A stretch of 19,257 bases of DNA from a bacterium UBP2_UBA4780 (GTDB taxonomy: Bacteria > Edwardsbacteria > AC1 > EtOH8). This document shows positions 8,266 to 13,046 of the stretch, one piece after another; position 1 is the stretch's first letter, and each line of letters opens with the position of its first letter. Under the pieces are notes generated by a model. That model saw only the letters and a list, made by a program, of their open reading frames with translations. It was not told the origin of the DNA and searched no databases. The stretch spans positions 1 to 19,257 of the forward strand of contig DHHE01000190.1 in the NCBI GenBank assembly GCA_002403115.1, written 5' to 3'. A program made the translations under genes and the position numbers.

Positions 8266-8300
8266 GTCCCCTCTAACAAGAGGGTAACGAGGGGTTCGCC
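8266..8300 (-). repeat. Dispersed hairpin repeat, copy 1
   Basis: CCCTCT (8269-8274) and AGAGGG (8279-8284) form a hairpin. Read on the minus strand, the unit CCCCTCGTTACCCTCTTGTT followed by AGAGGGGAC matches the plus-strand unit at 12350-12380 in layout and most bases. The two copies are thus about 4 kb apart in opposite orientation. Confidence 0.6.
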
Positions 8301-8329
8301 CTATTTTATTAACAAAACCAATCGGACCT

Positions 8330-9505
8330 TTGTCCAGATTACACCCGATAATCCACCTGCTCCTTTCACTTTCCCTCCCGGCCCTGGCCGGGGTGACCCA
8401 GGACATCGACGAGCAGGAGCAGGCCCTCAAGGACATCAGGCGCAAGCTGGCCGAGGCCAGGGAGCGGGCCGCCGAACTGGGGAGCAAGGAGAAGAACGTC
8501 CTGGCCCAGCTGGAGCACACCAGCGAACAGGTGGGGCTCACCCGCCAGGTACTGTCGGAGCTTCGGAACAAGGAGGGCCGGCTGGACCGGGAGGTAAGCG
8601 GCCTGAACCAGGGCCTGCTGGCGGCCGAGGCCAGGCTGGCCCGGCAGAACGCGGTGATGGAAACCAGGGTGCGGGACATCTACAAGCGGGGCCAGCTGAA
8701 CGACTGGGAGGTGCTGGTGTCCTCGGGCTCGCTGGCCGATATCGCCAAGCGCTACAAGTTCCTCAACCTGATAGCCGAGCAGGACGACCGGCTGTGCCGC
8801 AGCATCAAGGGGGAGAGGGAGGAGATCCTCCGGGACAAGGCCGACCGGGAGGAGAAGCTGGTCATCCTGGCCCAGGTCAAGGGGGAGACCGAGCGCGAGG
8901 CCGACAACCTCCGTAGGGAGGAGGACAAGCAGAAGAAGCTGCTGGACAATGTGCGCCGGGAGAAGAATTCCAAGGAGCAGCTGGCCAGGGAGCTGCAGGC
9001 CTCGGCCAAGAGGATGCAGAAGCTGCTGGAGGAGCTGGAGCGCAGGCGCAAGGCCGAGCTCCAGGCCCGGCGGGAGCCGGCCCCGCTGCCCGGAACCACC
9101 TACATCGAGCAGAACCGGGGAGGGCTGGGCTGGCCGGTGGACGGCACCCTCCACTCCGAGTTCGGCCCCAAGATGCATCCCCGCTACAACACCGTCATCC
9201 AGAACAACGGCATCGACATCAAGTCCCGGCTGGGGGCGCCGGTGCGGACGGTGGCCGGGGGTCGGGTGGCCTACGCCGAACGGTTCGTGGGTTACGGCAA
9301 GATGGTGCTCATCGACCACCTGTCCGGGTTCTACACCCTCTACGGCAACCTGTCGGACATTTTGGTGGCGCCCGGAGCCACCGTGGTCAACAACCAGGTG
9401 GTGGGCACCCTGGGATCGACCATCGACGGGCCGATACTGCACTTCGAAGTGCGCAAGGGCGGCAAGCCGGTGGACCCGCTGGAGTGGCTGGGCAAGCGGA
9501 GGTAG
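8330..9505 (+). CDS. envC: EnvC-like murein hydrolase activator (degenerate LytM/M23 domain)
   Basis: Predicted periplasmic activator of cell-wall amidases at division. A signal peptide (residues 1-20, cleaved after LPALA) is followed by a long charged coiled coil (about 20-245) and a LytM domain (about 262-391). The zinc site is degraded: the His of HxxxD is Asn292 (D296 kept), the His of the YAH motif is Asn340, and the first His of HxH is Ile369 (H371 kept). E. coli EnvC lost the same sites and acts only as an activator, so I expect the same here. The only in-frame start after the stop at 8285-8287 that keeps the signal peptide is TTG 8330. The conserved end DPLEWLGKRR is typical. The exact ortholog name is an inference; NlpD-like or other M23 relatives are less likely. 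Confidence 0.85.
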   Translation: MSRLHPIIHLLLSLSLPALAGVTQDIDEQEQALKDIRRKLAEARERAAELGSKEKNVLAQLEHTSEQVGLTRQVLSELRNKEGRLDREVSGLNQGLLAAEARLARQNAVMETRVRDIYKRGQLNDWEVLVSSGSLADIAKRYKFLNLIAEQDDRLCRSIKGEREEILRDKADREEKLVILAQVKGETEREADNLRREEDKQKKLLDNVRREKNSKEQLARELQASAKRMQKLLEELERRRKAELQARREPAPLPGTTYIEQNRGGLGWPVDGTLHSEFGPKMHPRYNTVIQNNGIDIKSRLGAPVRTVAGGRVAYAERFVGYGKMVLIDHLSGFYTLYGNLSDILVAPGATVVNNQVVGTLGSTIDGPILHFEVRKGGKPVDPLEWLGKRR

Positions 9506-9521
9506 GACCCAGCCTTTCTTG

Positions 9522-9540
9522 CCGCAGAGGACGCGGAGAT
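9522..9540 (+). repeat. Half copy of a dispersed CCGCAGAG repeat
   Basis: CCGCAGAGGACGCGGAGAT resembles the left arm of the inverted repeat at 19170-19216 (CCGCAGAGAACGCAGAG). Only one arm is present here, just after the envC stop codon. Confidence 0.6.
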
Positions 9541-9554
9541 AAACTCCCTGGATA

Positions 9555-9584
9555 ACAAAAGCCCCGGCCAAAAGGCCGGGGCTT
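9555..9584 (-). terminator. Rho-independent terminator of the leuC/leuD operon
   Basis: AAGCCCCGGCC (9559-9569) and GGCCGGGGCTT (9574-9584) form an 11-bp GC-rich stem with an AAAA loop. Read on the minus strand the stem is followed by TTTTG, so it ends the leftward operon 17 bases after the leuD stop. It also stands between the two convergent genes and may slow rightward transcripts from envC. Confidence 0.8.
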
Positions 9585-9601
9585 GCTGCGCGAGGAGGGG
9601 C

Positions 9602-10114
9602 CTACTTCCTGCCCGACAGGATCAGCTTCCGGGTGTAGGGGATCAGCCCGCCGGCGTCGATGATGGCCTGGCGCGCCTTGGGCAGCGGCACGGTGTCGAA
9701 TTCCTTGCCCTTGGTGACGTTCTTGACCTTGGGGTTGCCGAGCGGAGTCGAGGCAATTATTTCAATCTCGTCGCCCTCGTCGGCCTCGATGGCGGGGCAG
9801 ATCACCATGTACAGCCCGACGTTGATCGAGTTCTGTAAAAAGATGCGGGCGAAATTCTTGGCGATCACCTTCAGGCCCCAGCCGGTGAGGCACGAGGCCG
9901 CCTGTTCCCGCGAGGAGCCGCAGCCGAAGTTCTTGCCGGCCACGATGAAGCTGCCCGGCTCGACCTGCTTGGCCTTGAGCTTCTTGTTGAACTCGGCGTC
10001 GTCGACGAAGGCGTACTGCGGGGTCTCGGTCGGGAGCACGGTGGCCATGTAGCGGCCGGGGTAGATGATGTCGGTGGAGATATCATCGCCCAGTTTCAAA
10101 GCGACCTTTGCCAT
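9602..10114 (-). CDS. leuD: LeuD-type hydro-lyase small subunit
   Basis: Small (swivelling) subunit of an aconitase-superfamily enzyme that moves a hydroxyl group between neighbouring carbons of a carboxylic acid, paired with the LeuC-type subunit directly upstream. The 170 residues fit the short archaeal/bacterial-type class. Signatures are DDISTDIIYPGRY (residues 10-22), GKNFGCGSSREQAA, and the N-terminal loop residues Y22-M23-A24-T25 at the place that helps set substrate choice. As I recall, isopropylmalate isomerases of this class often read YLV and homoaconitases YLRT, so YMAT does not clearly say leucine. The start is two bases after the leuC stop, with GGAGG inside leuC. No leuA or ordinary leuB is in the window, so 3-isopropylmalate is only one of several possible substrates. 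Confidence 0.88.
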   Translation of the reverse strand: MAKVALKLGDDISTDIIYPGRYMATVLPTETPQYAFVDDAEFNKKLKAKQVEPGSFIVAGKNFGCGSSREQAASCLTGWGLKVIAKNFARIFLQNSINVGLYMVICPAIEADEGDEIEIIASTPLGNPKVKNVTKGKEFDTVPLPKARQAIIDAGGLIPYTRKLILSGRK

Positions 10115-10116
10115 GG

Positions 10117-11523
10117 CTATTTCCTCCCTCTTTTCACCGTTTTCTTCCCTTGCTTGTCTTTGCGTTTCGTGTTCCGTGTTTTTTGCGTCTTTCCGGAGCC
10201 CTTGGGGCGACCCGGCTTTCTCGTTGGCTTTTCAGAAATGAGCGAACGGGGATCGGTGATCTCGCCGGTGATGGCCGACGCGGCCGCGGTCGCGGACGAG
10301 CTCAGGTAGACCTCGGCGTTGGGGTTGCCCATCCGGCCCTTGAAATTTCGGTTGGTGGTGGCCAGGGCCTTGTCGCCGTCGGCCAGCGCGCCCTGGTGCA
10401 CGCCCAGGCACGGCCCGCAGCCGGAGTTCATCACCACCGCGCCGGCCTTCATGAAGGTCGCCAAATAGCCCTTCTGCAGCGCCTGCTGGTAGATCCTGGT
10501 GGAAGCCGGGAACACCAGCATCCGCACGCCGCGCGCCACCTTCTTGCCCTTGAGGATGCCGGCCGCGATCGCCAGGTCGTCCAGCCGGCCGTTGGTGCAC
10601 GAGCCGATGACGATCTGCTGGACCTTTATCCCCTTGGCGGCGCCGACGGGCTTGACGTTGTCCACGGTGTGGGGGAAGGCGATCTGCGGCTCAAGTTTCG
10701 AGGCGTCGATCTCGACCACCTGCTCGTACTGCGCGTCGGCGTCCGGGCCGAACAACGCGGGGATGGCCTTGACGCCGGCTTCCTGCTTGAGGTAGCGCAC
10801 CGTCTCCTTGTCCGGGGGCACGATGCCCGAGGTGGCGCCGGCCTCGACCGTCATGTTGCACAGCACCAGCCGGCCCGAGGTGGACATCTTCCTGACGGTC
10901 TCGCCGTGGAACTCGATCACCTTGTAGTTGGCGCCCTCGGCGGTCAGTTTGCCGATCAGGTTGAGGATGATGTCCTTGGGCTCGACGTACTTCGGCAGCG
11001 TGCCGTTGACCACCACCTTGATCGTTCCCGGCACCTCGACGTTGAGCACCTTGCCCAGCGCCCAGACCGAGGCCATTTCCGTGGCCCCGATGCCGAAGGA
11101 AAAGGCGCCCAGCGCGCCGTGCGAGGTGGTGTGGCTGTCGGTGCCGACGATCACCTGGCCCGGCAGGTCGTAGCCGCTCTCCGGCAGGATCTGGTGGCAG
11201 ATGCCGCCCTCGTCGCCGCGGATGTCGTGGAACTTGGTAATGCCCTGCTTGGCCACGAACTCGCGGATCTTCTTGTGGTTGGTGGCCGTCTTGGGACTCT
11301 CGGCCGGCACCCGGTGGTCGAAGATGATGGCGATCCTCGACGGGTCCCAGACATTGGCCGGCTGGCCGGTGCCCTGGTAGATCTCTGAAAATTGGTTGAT
11401 CACCAGCGCGCCGTTCTCGTGCGACATCGCCAGGTCGACCTTGGGCTCCACCACGTCGCCGACCAAGACCTTCGGCAGGCCCGCGGCCCGCGCCAGGATC
11501 TTCTGGACCATTGTCATGCCCAT
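10117..11523 (-). CDS. leuC: LeuC-type hydro-lyase large subunit with basic C-terminal tail
   Basis: Iron-sulfur catalytic subunit of a 3-isopropylmalate dehydratase/homoaconitase-type enzyme. The [4Fe-4S] ligands are C309 (GSCTNGR), C369 and C372 (SGCGPCLG). Other family blocks are IVGTDSHTTSHGALGAFSFG and RNFKGRMGNP. The conserved enzyme ends at about residue 429 (GEITDPRSLI). Residues 430-468 are an extra tail with 12 Lys and 6 Arg out of 39, including a GRPKGSGK piece that looks like an AT-hook. Relatives of this class are usually near 420 residues, so the tail is additional. The start is the first of three close ATGs, chosen because GGAGGG lies just before it. It forms a two-gene operon with leuD, whose ribosome binding site is inside the tail. 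Confidence 0.9.
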   Translation of the reverse strand: MGMTMVQKILARAAGLPKVLVGDVVEPKVDLAMSHENGALVINQFSEIYQGTGQPANVWDPSRIAIIFDHRVPAESPKTATNHKKIREFVAKQGITKFHDIRGDEGGICHQILPESGYDLPGQVIVGTDSHTTSHGALGAFSFGIGATEMASVWALGKVLNVEVPGTIKVVVNGTLPKYVEPKDIILNLIGKLTAEGANYKVIEFHGETVRKMSTSGRLVLCNMTVEAGATSGIVPPDKETVRYLKQEAGVKAIPALFGPDADAQYEQVVEIDASKLEPQIAFPHTVDNVKPVGAAKGIKVQQIVIGSCTNGRLDDLAIAAGILKGKKVARGVRMLVFPASTRIYQQALQKGYLATFMKAGAVVMNSGCGPCLGVHQGALADGDKALATTNRNFKGRMGNPNAEVYLSSSATAAASAITGEITDPRSLISEKPTRKPGRPKGSGKTQKTRNTKRKDKQGKKTVKRGRK

Positions 11524-11566
11524 GCTACCCTCCGAATTGATTTATTTATGGACCGATAAATCTACA

Positions 11567-12076
11567 TTAGTTGCGGGTTCTTTCCCATAATACGAGTTCA
11601 TCATTCCCGCTTGTTTTGATAAATCCGTTTTTTATTAGAACTGTTTGCGAGGGAATGTTATTTTTATCGGTTTCCGCGGTGACCGCTTGTATTCTCTCTT
11701 GTCCCAATGCCCATTTTACGACTTCTTGAATTGCTTCCGTGGCAAATCCTTGATTTTGATATTGTTTTTCGATACCATAGCCAATTTCAACTTTCCCTAA
11801 AGAATCGGGTGGTCCTTTGAAACAGATTCCACCGATAACGGTATTGATATCCTTTTGTATGATTTGCCAATTTGAATACCAGTACTGATTTCCCAAGTCT
11901 TTTGCCATCCGAGATAATGGCTCTCGCATTACTTCTTCAAACCAATCTTCCACTTTTTCTTGTGTTACTGATACTTTCAGTATTCTCTGCAAAGCACCAT
12001 TATTTTCCAAATGCATTCTGAAATGTTCGTAATCCAAAGCGATTATTCGTAATCGGGTAGTCTCAAGTTCAAACAC
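11567..12076 (-). CDS. GNAT-family N-acetyltransferase (RimJ/RimL-like)
   Basis: A predicted acetyl-CoA-dependent acetyltransferase of about 169 residues. Family features are the N-terminal FELETTRLRIIALDYEHF, the beta4 strand VEIGYGIEKQYQNQGFATEA with a Q/G-rich acetyl-CoA loop (QNQGFA), and the closing NNIPSQTVLIKNGF. The substrate may be a protein N-terminus, an amino acid or an antibiotic; nothing decides it. I chose GTG 12076 because the conserved start LETTRLR follows at once; the frame is open further up to a TTG at 12163, whose extra 29 residues do not look like part of the family. The gene is clearly more AT-rich than its neighbours and lies between a repeat nest and leuC, which suggests recent acquisition. 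Confidence 0.82.
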   Translation of the reverse strand: MFELETTRLRIIALDYEHFRMHLENNGALQRILKVSVTQEKVEDWFEEVMREPLSRMAKDLGNQYWYSNWQIIQKDINTVIGGICFKGPPDSLGKVEIGYGIEKQYQNQGFATEAIQEVVKWALGQERIQAVTAETDKNNIPSQTVLIKNGFIKTSGNDELVLWERTRN

Positions 12077-12245
12077 GTGGATGCTCTTTTTAGCGCTGGT
12101 GGTTCCCCGCCATCGGCAAGTTTGCCGGGCAAAGGAGCCGTTTAAAATATATCGTGTTGTCAACCCCGTGCTGGCTCTGGTTCGAAAAATTTAGGCGACG
12201 GAAATAACGGGCATCAGGAAATTGCCGGGCGGTAAGACTTCTTTG

Positions 12246-12273
12246 GTTACTTTCTTAGTCATAAAGAAGTAAC
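12246..12273. repeat. GTTACTT hairpin repeat
   Basis: GTTACTT (12246-12252) and AAGTAAC (12267-12273) are inverted around 14 bases. The wider sequence TTTGGTTACTTTCTT resembles an intergenic repeat I recall from several bacterial genomes; that recollection is unchecked. Confidence 0.5.
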
Positions 12274-12296
12274 AATAAGGACTAGTTAGTATTAGT

Positions 12297-12339
12297 GGAT
12301 TGCTTCGTTTGCGCAGGTGGAATAGGCTCCTCAATGACC
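12297..12339 (-). repeat. Dispersed repeat of the GTCATTG...GAAGCAATCC type
   Basis: The plus strand reads GGATTGCTTCGT at one end and GGCTCCTCAATGACC at the other. This matches the outer parts of a widespread environmental-bacterial repeat whose minus-strand form is GTCATTGCGAGGAGC...GAAGCAATCC. The middle is diverged. Confidence 0.5.
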
Positions 12340-12349
12340 ATCCAGACAC

Positions 12350-12380
12350 ACCCCTTATTCCCCTCTTTACCAGAGGGGAC
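12350..12380 (+). repeat. Dispersed hairpin repeat, copy 2
   Basis: CCCCTCT (12360-12366) and AGAGGGG (12372-12378) form a perfect 7-bp stem with loop TTACC, preceded by ACCCCTTATT. The layout equals the minus strand of 8266-8300. It could also act as a weak terminator for the leftward transcript. Confidence 0.6.
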
Positions 12381-12385
12381 GAAAA

Positions 12386-12619
12386 TCAGATCGCCAATTT
12401 ATCCTTCATCGCCTTGATGTCGTCCTTGCCGTACCCCAGCGAGTCCAGTATCTCCTCCTGGTGCTGGCCCAGCGTGGGCGGCAGGCCTACGCCCGCCTTA
12501 GGCCCTGTCTGCGTGGAGCCGTACGCCCGTTTCGGCGAAGGCAGGCTTCGGCCCGCAGGCAGGGCGTCGATGCTGCCCGGCGTGGCCGAGAACTTGGCTG
12601 GTGAGTAGTAGAGCTTCAT
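12386..12619 (-). pseudogene. C-terminal fragment of a family III CoA-transferase
   Basis: The 77-residue frame begins MKLYYSPAKFSATPGSIDA and ends PPTLGQHQEEILDSLGYG plus KDDIKAMKDKLAI. It matches the last roughly 50 residues of the intact fusion gene upstream (LFNLSAKFSATPGSIDA; PPTLGQHQEEILGSLGY) with scattered substitutions, so it is a diverged copy, not a recent exact duplication. Between the two halves sit 27 residues that have no counterpart, encoded by the palindromic element at 12483-12561. Without the catalytic domain it cannot be an enzyme. Its ATG overlaps the hicB stop as ATGA, so it may still be translated. It probably marks the end of an older CoA-transferase gene disrupted when hicAB arrived. 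Confidence 0.75.
12483..12561. mobile_element. In-frame palindromic insertion element of 79 bases
   Basis: Comparison with 13135-13160 of the intact gene shows that 79 bases replace a single base, a net gain of 78 bases or 26 codons, which keeps the frame open. The insert contains several hairpins: GGCCTA (12484-12489) with TAGGCC (12499-12504), a CCTGTCT/AGGCAGG pair with one G-T mismatch, and CGAA/TTCG. Its GGCAGG-rich ends look like a dispersed palindromic repeat. The behaviour recalls Rickettsia palindromic elements, which also insert in frame in genes. Confidence 0.65.
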
Positions 12620-12840
12620 CTTGCGCTGATGGGCAAGGCCACCTGCTCGGCGTACGAATGCGGTTTTGGAACGGCTACCTTATCTTCGATCATGCCGCGC
12701 ACATGCATCTCGATGGCTTGATACATATTTTTGGCCGCCCGCTCCCGTGTTTTCCCCGTAGCCACACAACCGGGCAGGTCGGGCGAGTAGGCCGAGTAAT
12801 TGCCCGCTGCCTTTTCGACTACGATCAGAAAATGATACAT
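12616..12840 (-). CDS. hicB: HicB-type antitoxin
   Basis: Predicted antitoxin that binds and blocks HicA. The 74 residues hold the degraded RNase-H-like HicB fold: YHFLIVVEKAAGNYSAYSPD, LPGCVATGKTRERAAKNMYQ, AIEMHVRGM. It is the short type, ending at ALPISAR without an obvious C-terminal ribbon-helix-helix or HTH, so direct autoregulation by DNA binding is doubtful. ATG 12840 is preferred because AAGGGGG lies eight bases before it; TTG 12846, which overlaps the hicA stop, would add two residues. Its stop overlaps the ATG of the CoA-transferase fragment. The order hicA-hicB is the usual one. Confidence 0.88.
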   Translation of the reverse strand: MYHFLIVVEKAAGNYSAYSPDLPGCVATGKTRERAAKNMYQAIEMHVRGMIEDKVAVPKPHSYAEQVALPISAR

Positions 12841-12842
12841 GT

Positions 12843-13046
12843 TCAATCCCCCTTCCCGGGTTTCTTCAGTTTGGCTTGTTTGAAAATGCTGCCGAGTGTG
12901 CCAGGCGCCAAGTCGTCATTGGGATGCCCGGCAACGGTCACCCGACCCGGCTTGATAGGGTGCTTGTATTGACGATGGCTGCCTTTGGAGGCCACTAAAA
13001 ACCAACCATCGCTGGTTATAAGTCTCAGCGCCTCGCGGATTTTCAT
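12843..13046 (-). CDS. hicA: HicA-type mRNA interferase toxin
   Basis: Predicted small RNA-cleaving toxin, 67 residues, with a double-stranded-RNA-binding-like fold. The active histidine is H24 in KGSHRQYKHP, and the family's pattern continues with GRVTVAGHPNDDLAPGTLGS, IFKQAKL. The N-terminal KIREALRLITSDGWFLV is also typical. The start codon shares one base with the stop of the aldolase/CoA-transferase fusion gene (TAATG), so the toxin would be translated by coupling to a metabolic gene, not from a promoter of its own. I found no separate promoter directly before it. Everything needed for activity appears intact. Confidence 0.9.
   Translation of the reverse strand: MKIREALRLITSDGWFLVASKGSHRQYKHPIKPGRVTVAGHPNDDLAPGTLGSIFKQAKLKKPGKGD

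Larger units (their letters stand above)
12077..12385. other. Repeat-rich non-coding stretch
   Basis: I see no convincing gene here. The part next to the acetyltransferase has the open frame up to TTG 12163. The rest holds three different small repeats listed separately (12246-12273, 12297-12339, 12350-12380), one after another. This is the densest repeat cluster of the window and adjoins the broken CoA-transferase fragment. Confidence 0.6.

Noticed and set aside
10108..11388. Plus-strand open frame opposite leuC
   Set aside because: An antisense shadow: no recognisable protein, while the minus strand carries the full LeuC signature.
9602..11523. Simple naming of the pair as leucine-biosynthesis genes
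   Set aside because: No leuA and no clear leuB are nearby, the loop is YMAT, and the context is an aldolase/CoA-transferase operon; I kept the symbols only as family names.
12300..12608. Plus-strand 102-residue open frame in the repeat nest
   Set aside because: It runs through three elements and the antisense of the CoA-transferase fragment, with no motif or ribosome binding site.
12616..13046. HicAB as part of a phage defence island
   Set aside because: No other defence, phage or restriction gene is nearby; the pair looks like a lone cassette in a metabolic operon.
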